Source: Planctomyces sp. SH-PL62
GTDB lineage: Bacteria; Planctomycetota; Planctomycetia; Planctomycetales; Planctomycetaceae
NCBI GenBank assembly: GCA_945893045.1
Contig: CAMDEA010000054.1
Location: forward strand, 1 to 46,256
DNA: 46,256 bases
Reading direction: 5' to 3'
Shown: positions 1 through 7,217 of the stretch, piece by piece
Layout of the letters: every line of letters starts with the position of its first letter
How positions within the stretch are numbered: the first letter of the stretch is position 1
Program-made: the position numbers and the translations under genes
Notes under the pieces: generated by a model
Databases searched by the model: none
What the model was told of the DNA's origin: nothing
Seen by the model: only the letters and a program-made list of their open reading frames with translations

Positions 1-935
1 TCCGCGACGACCAGCAGCGACTTCGCGTAGTCCAGCGGCATCGCTCCGCAGGCGACCACCAGATCGTCGCAGCAATGCTCACGCTCGTCCCGAATGCGGT
101 GCGAGACCCACCACAGCGCCGGATGGAAAAACAGCAGCGACTCGATCACTCGTTGCAGCAGATTGACCAGATGATCGTACCGCCGCAGATGAGCCAGCTC
201 GTGGGCCAGCACCGATTCGATCTGCTCTGGCGACAAGCCGCTGGTCAGCGTGAGCGGCAACAGGATCATCGGCTTGAGCACCCCGACCACGGTCGGCACG
301 GTGACCCGTTCGCAGTACGCCAAGATCGGCAGCAGCTTCAGGCCGAGCGCCGTCGCTTGCCGCTGCATCGCTGCCAACAACGACAGGTCGTCAATCAAAT
401 GGACTCGCCGCCGCAACCGCCGACCGCCCCACAGACCGGCCACGAGCCGCAACAACATGAGCGCCACACCGCACAGATAGGCTGTCGTCAACTGCGGAGC
501 AAACTTTTGCCACCAGCTTTGGTTGTCGGCCGGAACCAGCGGGGACACGGCGCTTGAAGTGACTTCTCGTGTTGCGACCGGCGGGCTGACGGGCAGGTTG
601 GAAACCTGCCCCACGTCATGCGCAGGGGTCAGGTCTTCAAAATTCAAAATTGGCGGGGCAGCTTTTTGACGAGACGAAAACTGTTGGTCCGCCAATTTTG
701 AATTTTGAAGACCTGACCCCGAACTCACCGGCTGCATCAACCAGCCGAGCGTCACGATTGGGCAAGCCGCCATCACCAACAGCGCAGCGAGCGACAGCCA
801 ATACCGCACCGAAACGGCTTTCGTGGCTCGCAGTGCAATCGCCAGCACGACGGCCAGCACTGTCCCTTGCCACACAAAGTGCCCCAGCGTGAGCACGAAC
901 GACAAGCACCAATCTTGTTGAAGCCAGGCCGGCAT
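1..935 (-). CDS. M56 family (BlaR1/MecR1-like) sensor metallopeptidase, 3' end outside window
   Basis: Integral-membrane zinc peptidase of the M56 family, which in BlaR1/MecR1 senses a signal and cleaves the paired BlaI repressor. The start is the ATG at 935-933 (MPAWLQQDW). Hydrophobic segments lie at about residues 10-32, 44-66 and 132-150. The zinc-binding HELAH is at residues 245-249, followed by LRRYDHL and further on by the ERE/H-type motif RDEREHCCDD. The frame is still open at base 1, so the C-terminus is missing. The gene follows blaI on the same strand after a palindrome, as is usual for BlaI-M56 pairs. Residues of about 72-115, between the second and third membrane segments, are encoded by two inverted repeats and look inserted. 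What the sensor detects cannot be told; in planctomycetes such pairs are common and are not necessarily linked to beta-lactams. Confidence 0.88.
   Translation of the reverse strand, partial: MPAWLQQDWCLSFVLTLGHFVWQGTVLAVVLAIALRATKAVSVRYWLSLAALLVMAACPIVTLGWLMQPVSSGSGLQNSKLADQQFSSRQKAAPPILNFEDLTPAHDVGQVSNLPVSPPVATREVTSSAVSPLVPADNQSWWQKFAPQLTTAYLCGVALMLLRLVAGLWGGRRLRRRVHLIDDLSLLAAMQRQATALGLKLLPILAYCERVTVPTVVGVLKPMILLPLTLTSGLSPEQIESVLAHELAHLRRYDHLVNLLQRVIESLLFFHPALWWVSHRIRDEREHCCDDLVVACGAMPLDYAKSLLVVA
591..611. repeat. Short palindrome inside the M56 peptidase frame (VGQVSNLP)
   Basis: Nine-base arms GGGCAGGTT (591-599) and AACCTGCCC (603-611) around a 3-base loop. On the minus strand it is read in frame as the peptide VGQVSNLP. 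A related palindrome at 28619-28677 is read as VGHVSNVP / VGNVP, so this is a recurring coding hairpin. Confidence 0.7.
625..720. repeat. 32-bp perfect inverted repeat inside the M56 peptidase gene
   Basis: The arms at 625-656 and 689-720 are exact reverse complements (outer end GGGGTCAGG, inner end TTGGCGG) with a 32-base loop. The whole element is in frame and stop-free on the minus strand, giving about residues 72-104, including LQNSKLAD and ILNFEDLTP. Outer GGGG and inner GGCGG ends are shared with the intergenic repeat at 27150-27246, suggesting one REP-like family. Confidence 0.9.
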
Positions 936-967
936 GATGATTCCTCTGGAAAGTTCAAGAAGTTGTC

Positions 968-1032
968 GTGAGCAGCACGGCGCTAGCCGCCGGTAGGCTG
1001 CAAACACCGGCGGCTAGCGCCGTGCCGCTCAC
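968..1032. repeat. 27-bp inverted repeat (family GTGAGCGGCACGG), copy 1
   Basis: Arms 968-994 and 1006-1032 match with one mismatch around an 11-base loop. It lies between the blaI stop and the M56 gene start. Three other copies occur at 16858-16922, 35053-35121 and 42006-42084. Confidence 0.9.
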
Positions 1033-1040
1033 AAAACGGT

Positions 1041-1430
1041 TCATTTCCGTTCGCGCGTCTTGCGGTTGATCAGCGAGCGAATCAGCTTCAATTCCTCATC
1101 GTCGATCTCGGATGTCTCGAGCAGATGCTGCATGACGGCGGTCGTCGAGCCGCCGAAGACGCGATCGACGACGTCTTGCAGGATGTTGCGGCTAGCTTTG
1201 TGCTCGCGATAGACCGCTTCGTAGATGTAGCTGCGGCCGTCCTTCTTCCGCTTGAGATAACCTTTGTCGGCCATGATCGACATCACAGTCATCACCGTCG
1301 TGTAGGCCAGATCGCGCACGCTGGCGAGCGCGTCGCGCACATGACGCACGGTGGCAGGCTCAATCTGCCACACCACCTTGAGGATTTCCAATTCGAGTTC
1401 CGTCGGATGCTTCGATGCCGTGCGAGCCAT
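1041..1430 (-). CDS. BlaI/MecI/CopY-family transcriptional repressor
   Basis: A 129-residue winged-helix repressor of the BlaI/MecI/CopY type. The N-terminal helix-turn-helix region (LELEILKVVWQIEPATVRHV, then AYTTVMTVMSIMADKGYLKR) matches the family in order and spacing, and the C-terminal part (RNILQDVVDRVFGGS) is the usual dimerisation region. The ATG at 1430 is chosen because GAGGAG lies 4-5 bases upstream. It is the first gene of a two-gene unit with the M56 peptidase. Two symmetric operator-like sequences upstream (1499-1514, 1542-1557) suggest autorepression. In the known family, the partner peptidase inactivates the repressor by cleavage. The target genes beyond this operon are unknown. 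Confidence 0.93.
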   Translation of the reverse strand: MARTASKHPTELELEILKVVWQIEPATVRHVRDALASVRDLAYTTVMTVMSIMADKGYLKRKKDGRSYIYEAVYREHKASRNILQDVVDRVFGGSTTAVMQHLLETSEIDDEELKLIRSLINRKTRERK

Positions 1431-1498
1431 GATGCTCCTCTTCAAAAGTCCGCCGGGGTTTCCGCAGGCGGGATCACCGAGGAACTCCGGAAACGATC

Positions 1499-1514
1499 TA
1501 CTACCAATTTAGTA
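1499..1514. promoter_or_regulatory. Candidate BlaI operator 1
   Basis: TACTA-CCAATT-TAGTA, a perfect 5-bp dyad with a 6-base spacer, about 70 bp upstream of the blaI start. It has the same geometry as the second site. BlaI-type repressors bind dyads with TACA/TGTA-like half-sites, so TACTA/TAGTA is a plausible variant; binding is inferred. Confidence 0.6.
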
Positions 1515-1541
1515 ATCTAGCGGATCATTCCGATCCCGCAA

Positions 1542-1557
1542 TACTAAAACCGTAGTA
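1542..1557. promoter_or_regulatory. Candidate BlaI operator 2
   Basis: TACTA-AAACCG-TAGTA, extended by one flanking A:T pair on each side. It has the same 5-6-5 layout as operator 1 and its centre is 43 bp from that of operator 1, about four helical turns. Confidence 0.6.
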
Positions 1558-1651
1558 TTTCAATGCGGGCGGCGTGTGTGCCGAGCGCGGCGCGAGGCGG
1601 CTTGGTTGCCAGACTCCGCTGCCGTGATTCGGAGGCGAGCGATGGATTATC

Positions 1652-1774
1652 ATGGCTTTGACTCGCGGCTGATGTCGGCTGATCGGAACTCTCACACCAG
1701 CTTTGACGATCAAAGGGAGCGGAGCCAAAAAAGCCGCCAAGAAAGCCAAGAAAAAGGCCAAAGCGGCCGCCTGA
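1652..1774 (+). pseudogene. Possible remnant of a small Lys/Ala-rich basic protein
   Basis: In the 460-base region 1431-1890, which otherwise holds only the two operators, one plus frame starts MALTRG, meets TGA at 1670-1672, then reads LTPALTIKGSGAKKAAKKA and ends with a Lys/Ala tail at TGA 1772-1774. The tail resembles small basic DNA- or RNA-binding proteins. A GGAGG precedes an ATG in another frame at 1642, so a frameshift is possible. It may be a decayed gene or chance; no function is claimed. Confidence 0.2.
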
Positions 1775-1890
1775 CGACGCTGCACCGGTTCGACGAGCAC
1801 TTGTCTCCAGCAGCGAGTTGCAATGTGCTCGTGGAATCATGATTGTGCCCCAGCCGATTGACGGCGATGAATCTGTCGAGGAGACCTTCC

Positions 1891-3126
1891 ATGAATCTAC
1901 TGCGGACCTGTCGCCCGTTTTGGACTCTGTTGATCGCTTGCGCCGTGACGGATTGCTTCGCCGATGACGCGAATGTTCGCACGATTCACGCGCAGCCGAG
2001 CTTTGTCGTCTCGACCAAACAAGTGGAGCTGGCGGTCACCGAATTCGGCGGGCACATGGCTCCGGTCACGTTCTTCCGCGACTCGGACAAACCGGTGCGG
2101 CCGTACTACGTCAGCCCGTGGCAGGACGAGAAGCCGTTGGCCATGCCGGCTCCGGTGTTGGTACCGTTGCGGGGCGATTTCTTCTGCATGCCGTTCGGAG
2201 GGAATTCCGACGAGGTCGCGGGCGAAAAACATCCGCCGCATGGCGAAATCGTCGGCGCGAAATGGAAGCACGTCGGCACGAAGAAGTCGGGCGACGTGAC
2301 CATGCTCACGATGTCGATCGACACGCAAGTGCGTCGCGGCCGTGTGACCAAGGAACTCTCGCTGATCGAGGCTCAGAACGTGATCTACTCGCGGCACACG
2401 ATTGATGGGTTTGCCGGTCGCGTGCCGCTGGGACATCACGCGACGCTCGCCATGCCCGACAAAGACGGAGCCGTGCGACTCGCGGCCAGTCCGTTTCGAT
2501 TCGGCATGACGTATCCCGGCACGTTCAGCGATCCGAAGCAGCGGGAGTATCAATCGCTGCTGCCGGGTGCGAAGTGGACGACGCTGACCAAAGTCCCGCT
2601 CGCTTGGAAAGGGGAACCGGATGCGGATCTCACCAAGTTGCCGGCTCGGCAGGGATATGCCGATTTGATTCAGCTCGTGAATGAACCGTGGGAGAAAACG
2701 CACGGCCCCGCGTGGATGACAGCCACGTTTACCGAGTCGGGATACTTGTGGTTCTCCCTGAAAGATCCGGCCGTGTTGAGCAGCACGGTCTTCTGGATCG
2801 AAAACCACGGACGCCACGGACACCCCTGGAACGGCCGCAACAATTGCCTCGGCCTCGAAGATGTCACGGCACACTTTGCCGACGGTTTGGCCGCCTCCAC
2901 TCGCGAGAACATCCTGAGCAAAGAGGGAATTGCCACCTCGATCGAACTGAAGGCGTCGCAGCCGACGACAGTGAATTACATCCAAGGCGCGGTCAAGATT
3001 CCCGACGGATTCGAGATGGTTAAGACGCTGGAGTTTGCTCCGGGGCAGGTCACGTTCATCTCGACCACCGGCAAGCGCGTGACCGCGCCGGTGCGACACG
3101 AGTTTTTGAAAACCGGAAAGCTGTAG
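1891..3126 (+). CDS. Secreted protein of unknown function (possible mutarotase-like fold)
   Basis: 411 residues starting with a signal peptide (MNLLRTCRPFWTLLIACAV, likely cut after CFA). The ATG at 1891 is preceded by AGGAG and is preferred over an upstream ATG at 1843. The mature protein has an early VTEFGGHMAPVTF motif, HPPHGEIVGAKW, a central VIYSRHTIDGFAGRVPLGHH stretch, and ENHGRHGHPWNGRNN near the C-terminal third. The pattern of an N-terminal orienting beta region followed by conserved His and Arg residues recalls aldose-epimerase-like proteins, but this is inference. It stands alone, between the BlaI region and a sugar transporter operon 311 bases downstream. A role in handling a sugar is possible but unproven. 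Confidence 0.75.
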   Translation: MNLLRTCRPFWTLLIACAVTDCFADDANVRTIHAQPSFVVSTKQVELAVTEFGGHMAPVTFFRDSDKPVRPYYVSPWQDEKPLAMPAPVLVPLRGDFFCMPFGGNSDEVAGEKHPPHGEIVGAKWKHVGTKKSGDVTMLTMSIDTQVRRGRVTKELSLIEAQNVIYSRHTIDGFAGRVPLGHHATLAMPDKDGAVRLAASPFRFGMTYPGTFSDPKQREYQSLLPGAKWTTLTKVPLAWKGEPDADLTKLPARQGYADLIQLVNEPWEKTHGPAWMTATFTESGYLWFSLKDPAVLSSTVFWIENHGRHGHPWNGRNNCLGLEDVTAHFADGLAASTRENILSKEGIATSIELKASQPTTVNYIQGAVKIPDGFEMVKTLEFAPGQVTFISTTGKRVTAPVRHEFLKTGKL

Positions 3127-3186
3127 CAACAGGTTCAAAATCTGAAGACTCACCGGAATCGTTGGTAAAGGTGTTGTGCTGTTTTC

Positions 3187-3383
3187 AGCCGCGAAGCGGC
3201 GACGGAGTTTAGCCGGGGGTGGAAACCCCCGGTTTCGTGACAAATAGGAACATCAAGCCCCGAAGGGGCGACACCCGAATTCGGCGGTGGTCTCAAGCGT
3301 CGCCCTTTCAGGGCTTTCAATTCTTTCTGGGACTTTTCCGGGGGCTTTCGCCCCCGGCTAAACTCCGCCGCCACTTCGTGGCT
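3187..3383. repeat. 197-bp inverted-repeat element upstream of the sugar transporter operon
   Basis: Arms of 33 bases at 3187-3219 and 3351-3383 pair with three mismatches; both contain GGAGTTTAGCCGGGGG or its complement. The interior holds further hairpins (GCCCCGAAGGGGC at about 3257-3269). It fills most of the 311-base gap 3127-3437 and ends 54 bases before the start of the binding-protein gene; no promoter could be recognised. Confidence 0.85.
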
Positions 3384-3437
3384 AACAAAAAGCTCAACTT
3401 CAGGCGACGGAAGACCTCTCCACAACACGGAACAACC

Positions 3438-4430
3438 ATGAAAAACACACTTTGGTTTCTGCTCGCGAGTACGTTGCTGTCCTCGTTGGGATGCGGCAAG
3501 TCGGATGAAGCTGCGAAGCCCTCAGTCGCACAACCGCCCGCAGTCACTCCCGCGACATCGAAGGGAACGATCGGCGTCTCGCTGCTGACGCTCGATAACC
3601 CGTTCTTCAAAGTCATCGGCGACAGCATCACCGCCGAAGGGAAAAAGCTTGGCTACGAAACGATCGTGGTCAGCGGCGATAAGGACGTCGCCAAGCAGAG
3701 CAATCAGATCAAGGACTTCATCGTCAAGAAGGTGAGCGCGATCGTGCTCAGCCCGTGTGATTCGAAGTCGATCATCCCCGTCATTCAAGAGGCGAACGCA
3801 GCGGGCATTCCGGTCTTCACTGTCGATATCCCCTGCAACGAACCAGGCGTGAAGATCGCCACGCAAGTCGCGACCGACAACTACGGCGGCGGCAAAGAGG
3901 CGGGCCACGCGATGATCGAGGCGCTCGGCGAAGCGGGAGGCAAGGTCGCCATCCTGCATTTCAAACAGGCGGAGTCCTGTCTGCTCCGCGTGAAGGGTTT
4001 TCGCGAGGTCATCGACGCACACAATCAGTCGGCCGCCTCGAAGATTGATCTCGTGACCGAACTCGAAAGCGGCGGAGCGAAGGACATGGGCTACAAGGCC
4101 GCCGAAGATTCGCTGCAAGCGCATGCCGATTTGCGAGGCATCTTCGCGATCAACGATCCCGCCGCTCTGGGCGCGCGAGCCGCGTTGGAGAAGGCTGGCA
4201 AAGCGGATCAGGTTTTGATCGTCGGCTTCGACGGTCAGCCAGAAGGGAAGCAAGCCATCAAGGACGGGAAGATCTACGCGGACCCGATTCAGTTTCCCGA
4301 CAAGATGGGGGTCGAAATCGTCGCCGCGATCGTGAAGCACTCGAAGGGCGAGGAACTCCCGCCGCAGATGCTGATCCCGACGAGTCTGTACCGAAAAGCG
4401 GACGCCGAGGCTGATCCGGAACTCAAGTAA
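3438..4430 (+). CDS. Sugar ABC transporter substrate-binding lipoprotein (RbsB-like)
   Basis: 330 residues with a lipoprotein signal (LLSSLGC, lipid-anchored Cys at about residue 19), a Pro/Ala-rich linker, then a two-lobe periplasmic binding protein of the ribose/LacI type (peripla_BP_4). Typical motifs are IGVSLLTLDNPFFKVIGDSI at the domain start, DFIVKKVSAIVLSPCDSKSI, IPVFTVDIPCN, ATDNYGGGKEAG, and IFAINDPAALGARAALEKAG, with the hinge-side IVGFDGQPEGKQAIKDG near the end. It captures a sugar outside the cell and delivers it to the permease encoded at 7218-8570. It is the first gene of the transporter cluster, start ATG 3438. The exact sugar cannot be read from the sequence; the associated kinase gene suggests a fructose- or ribose-like monosaccharide or a nucleoside. 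Confidence 0.92.
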   Translation: MKNTLWFLLASTLLSSLGCGKSDEAAKPSVAQPPAVTPATSKGTIGVSLLTLDNPFFKVIGDSITAEGKKLGYETIVVSGDKDVAKQSNQIKDFIVKKVSAIVLSPCDSKSIIPVIQEANAAGIPVFTVDIPCNEPGVKIATQVATDNYGGGKEAGHAMIEALGEAGGKVAILHFKQAESCLLRVKGFREVIDAHNQSAASKIDLVTELESGGAKDMGYKAAEDSLQAHADLRGIFAINDPAALGARAALEKAGKADQVLIVGFDGQPEGKQAIKDGKIYADPIQFPDKMGVEIVAAIVKHSKGEELPPQMLIPTSLYRKADAEADPELK

Positions 4431-4448
4431 TTTTCTCACCACCGCCTT

Positions 4449-4504
4449 GTTTAACCCCAACGCCATCGGCGTGGGCGCGCACGCCGTTGGCGTAGCGGTT
4501 AAAC
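4449..4504. repeat. Inverted repeat between the binding protein and aroE-like genes
   Basis: Outer arms GTTTAACC (4449-4456) and GGTTAAAC (4497-4504) enclose a GC-rich hairpin formed by two CCAACG-type arms. It lies just upstream of the likely translation start of the aroE-like gene. Confidence 0.65.
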
Positions 4505-4521
4505 GAACCTCGATTTCAGAA

Positions 4522-5385
4522 ATGGTGTTCATGAGCGATCCACAGAACTTCTTGCATGAATTGGTTGGCTCGATGTCGCAGGGAGCGGCCGGGAATCCGA
4601 CGGTGGCGATGATCGAGGCGGCGTTTGCTCATCACGGATTGCACTGGCGGTACATCAACATGGAGGTGACGCCCGAAGATTTAGGAGCCGCCGTGCGAGG
4701 TGCCCGCGCGCTGGGCTTTCGCGGGTTCAATTGCAGTCTGCCGCACAAGGTGACGGTCATCTCGCATCTGGATGGACTCGGCGAATCGGCAGCCGTGATG
4801 GGAGCCGTCAACTGCGTTGTCCGTCGCGGCGACCAACTGATCGGCGAGAACACCGATGGAAAGGGTTTTCTCAAATCGCTGACGTCGGCCACAGATCCGC
4901 GCGGCAAATCCGTGGTGATGTTCGGAGCCGGCGGTGCCGCGCGAGCGATTGCCGTCGAGTTGGGACTGGCCGGCATTCGGCAGATCACCGTGGTGAATCG
5001 CTCCGAATCGCGCGGTGCCGAATTGGTCGAACTGCTGCGCAGCAAACTGAAGCTCAACGCCGAGCTGGTCGTGTGGAGCGGAGATTTGTCAGTTCCCGCC
5101 GGGACCGACGTCGTGATCAACGCGACGTCGATCGGACTTTACGATGCCGAGGCTCGGCTGAATTTGGAGGTCAGTTCGTTGAAGCCAGGAATGGTCGTCG
5201 CGGACGTGATCGGCAATCCGCCGCGCACGCGGTTGATTCGGGACGCGGCCGAGCGCGGCTGCACGGCGCTCGACGGATTGGGAATGCTGGTCAATCAAGG
5301 GGTCGTCGGCGTGCAGTATTGGACCGGCATCGAACCGGACGCGGCGGTGATGCGGCGAGCTTTGGAACAAGCACTGGGATTATGA
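4522..5385 (+). CDS. Shikimate dehydrogenase-like protein (AroE family)
   Basis: About 287 residues. An N-terminal catalytic domain holds the substrate lysine in NCSLPHK, ESAAVMGAVNCVV and the catalytic aspartate in ENTDGKGF. A Rossmann domain follows, with the NADP-binding GAGGAARAIAVELG, the NRSESRG motif that favours NADP, NATSIGL, and the C-terminal GMLVNQGVVG containing the conserved Gln. The family reduces 3-dehydroshikimate or quinate-like substrates. The usual N-terminal SLSP motif is altered to GSMSQGAAGNPT. The gene lies inside a sugar transport operon rather than with aromatic-biosynthesis genes, so it may act on an imported polyol or quinate-like compound; that is inference. The start could be ATG 4522 or ATG 4531; neither has a clear ribosome binding site. 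Confidence 0.85.
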   Translation: MVFMSDPQNFLHELVGSMSQGAAGNPTVAMIEAAFAHHGLHWRYINMEVTPEDLGAAVRGARALGFRGFNCSLPHKVTVISHLDGLGESAAVMGAVNCVVRRGDQLIGENTDGKGFLKSLTSATDPRGKSVVMFGAGGAARAIAVELGLAGIRQITVVNRSESRGAELVELLRSKLKLNAELVVWSGDLSVPAGTDVVINATSIGLYDAEARLNLEVSSLKPGMVVADVIGNPPRTRLIRDAAERGCTALDGLGMLVNQGVVGVQYWTGIEPDAAVMRRALEQALGL

Positions 5386-5387
5386 AC

Positions 5388-5441
5388 GTAGACCGGTCAC
5401 TCCGTGACCGGAATCTTCGAGTCACGGAGTGACTCGTCTAC
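5388..5441. repeat. Inverted repeat in the aroE-rbsA gap
   Basis: 21-base arms at 5388-5408 and 5421-5441 (outer GTAGAC/GTCTAC, inner TCACTCCGTGAC) with two mismatches. It occupies most of the 71-base gap and ends 15 bases before the rbsA start codon. Confidence 0.8.
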
Positions 5442-5456
5442 TTTGGAATCACGACC

Positions 5457-6947
5457 ATGAATGCTGCCGCACCGCTCTTGGAAATGCGCGGCATCGTGAA
5501 GTCGTTTCCCGGAGTGCAGGCGCTGCGCGGTGTCAACTTCTCGCTGAAAGCCGGCGAAGTCCTGGCTTTGCTGGGCGAGAACGGAGCTGGAAAAAGCACG
5601 TTGATGAAAGTGCTCGGCGGAGCGTTTCGGGCCGATGCGGGTGCGATCGAGATCGACGGAGTCGCGCAACATTTCGCCTCGCCGCAGGACTCACGCCGGG
5701 CCGGAGTGGCTGTCATCTATCAAGAGTTCAATCTCGTTCCCGGCCTGACGGCCTGCGAGAACATCTTTCTGGGACAAGAGCCGACCCGCGCGGGTTTCGT
5801 CGCGCAGGCCCAGGAACGGCGGCAAGCAGTCGAGTTGTTTCGGCGTCTCGGAGTCGAAGTCGATCTCGACGCTCCGTGCCGGCGACTGACGACGGCGCAG
5901 CAACAGCTCGTCGAGATTGCGAAGGCACTCGCGTTTCAAGCGCGCATCATCGTCATGGACGAACCGAGCGCCGCGCTCACGTCGCACGAGGTCAGCCGAT
6001 TGTTCGCGATCATCGAGGAGCTAAAGCGGCAGGGGATCGGCGTCGTCTACATCAGTCATCGACTGGATGAGATCTTCACGGTGGCCGACCGAGTGACGGT
6101 GCTGCGCGATGGGATGAACGTCGGCGAGCGGCCGATCTCACAAGTCACTCGGCAAGAGCTGATCGAGTTGATGGTCGGCCGCGAATTGAGCGATGAGTTT
6201 CCGAAGCGTGCAACCACGATCGGTCCGCCACGATTGGAAGTCGCCGGCCTGCGGCGCGGTCGCGCCGTGCGCGACGTGTCATTCTCGGTGCGGCGCGGTG
6301 AGATCTTGGCTCTGACCGGATTGGTCGGAGCGGGTCGCACGGAAACCGTGCGGCTGATCTTCGGAGCCGATCCGCGCGAGGCGGGTGAGATCCGGCTCGA
6401 CGGCCGCTTGCTGGCGATTCGGTCGCCGCGCGACGCGATTGCCGCCGGGATCGGGTTGCTCACCGAGGATCGGAAGCTGCAAGGACTCGTGCTCGGTCAT
6501 GCGGTGCGTGAGAACTTTGGCCTGCCGAACTTGAATTGGCTGACTCGCGGCGGCTTCGTGCAACTTCGCCGCGAACGAGACGAATTCGCGCGGTATGTCG
6601 CGACGCTGCGGATCAAAGCCTCCAGCAGCGAGCAACGAGCGGGCACTCTGTCGGGAGGGAATCAGCAAAAGGTCGTGCTGGCGAAATGGCTGGCTCGCAA
6701 TTGCGACGTGCTGATCTTCGACGAACCGACGCGCGGTATCGACGTGGGAGCGAAGTACGAGATCTACCTGCTGATGAACGAGCTGGCCGCGCAAGGGAAG
6801 GCGATCCTCATGATCAGCTCCGAATTGCCGGAGGTGCTGGGAATGGCCGACCGGATTCTGGTTCTGCACGAAGGCCGCGTGACCGGCGAGATCGCGGACG
6901 CTCGCGGCGCGACGCAGGAACAGATTATGAAGTTGGCGATTGCATGA
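5457..6947 (+). CDS. Sugar ABC transporter ATP-binding protein with two ATPase domains (RbsA-like)
   Basis: 496 residues with two tandem ABC domains, as in RbsA/MglA/XylG. The N-terminal domain has a good Walker A (GENGAGKST, residues 40-48), Q-loop YQEFNLVPGLT, a weak signature TTAQQQLVEIAKAL, Walker B IIVMDEPSAAL and the switch His in YISHRLDEI. The C-terminal domain has the degenerate Walker A typical of the group (GLVGAGRTE), a TEDRKLQGL motif, a consensus signature LSGGNQQKVVLAKWL and Walker B VLIFDEPTRGIDVG. It powers uptake through the permease encoded next. Start ATG 5457 gives the full-length family product. A long palindrome separates it from the permease gene. Confidence 0.96.
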   Translation: MNAAAPLLEMRGIVKSFPGVQALRGVNFSLKAGEVLALLGENGAGKSTLMKVLGGAFRADAGAIEIDGVAQHFASPQDSRRAGVAVIYQEFNLVPGLTACENIFLGQEPTRAGFVAQAQERRQAVELFRRLGVEVDLDAPCRRLTTAQQQLVEIAKALAFQARIIVMDEPSAALTSHEVSRLFAIIEELKRQGIGVVYISHRLDEIFTVADRVTVLRDGMNVGERPISQVTRQELIELMVGRELSDEFPKRATTIGPPRLEVAGLRRGRAVRDVSFSVRRGEILALTGLVGAGRTETVRLIFGADPREAGEIRLDGRLLAIRSPRDAIAAGIGLLTEDRKLQGLVLGHAVRENFGLPNLNWLTRGGFVQLRRERDEFARYVATLRIKASSSEQRAGTLSGGNQQKVVLAKWLARNCDVLIFDEPTRGIDVGAKYEIYLLMNELAAQGKAILMISSELPEVLGMADRILVLHEGRVTGEIADARGATQEQIMKLAIA

Positions 6948-6959
6948 ACTCAGGCGACC

Positions 6960-7187
6960 TGCGTTTACTCCGAAGGAGTTGCGTCTCATAGCCCAGGGTT
7001 GCCGCGCATCGCGGCTACCCTGGGTTACCGATGCGATTCTGGTCTGTACCCCAACGGGGTTCCGTCAGCCGTTCGTGAATGACGCAACCCTTTCAGGGTA
7101 GATCACTCAGTCACAATTCATCCCCAGGGTAGCCGCGAAGCGCGGCAACCCTGGGCTATGAGACATAACTCCTTCGGAGTAAACGCA
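6960..7187. repeat. 228-bp long palindrome between rbsA-like and rbsC-like genes
   Basis: Arms of about 65 bases at 6960-7024 and 7122-7187 pair with few mismatches. Outer ends read TGCGTTTACTCCGAAGGAG and inner ends TAGCCGCGA/TCGCGGCTA around CCCTGGG. The interior carries smaller hairpins such as ACCCTTTCAGGGT (about 7087-7099). It has no coding content. It could act as a transcript processing or attenuation signal, or be a mobile miniature element. Confidence 0.85.
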
Positions 7188-7217
7188 CGACTTCGGAGCA
7201 AAGGAAATCGGTTGCCG

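Noticed and set aside
1652..1774. A second selenocysteine candidate in the Lys/Ala-rich frame with TGA at 1670
   Set aside because: No redox motif surrounds the TGA and the gene itself is doubtful.
1897..3243. 448-codon minus-strand open frame opposite the secreted protein at 1891-3126
   Set aside because: Composition is that of a shadow frame; the plus-strand frame has a signal peptide and a ribosome binding site.
3187..7187. Insertion sequences around the transporter genes
   Set aside because: The inverted repeats flank no transposase gene, and no target duplications could be recognised; they are described as repeats only.
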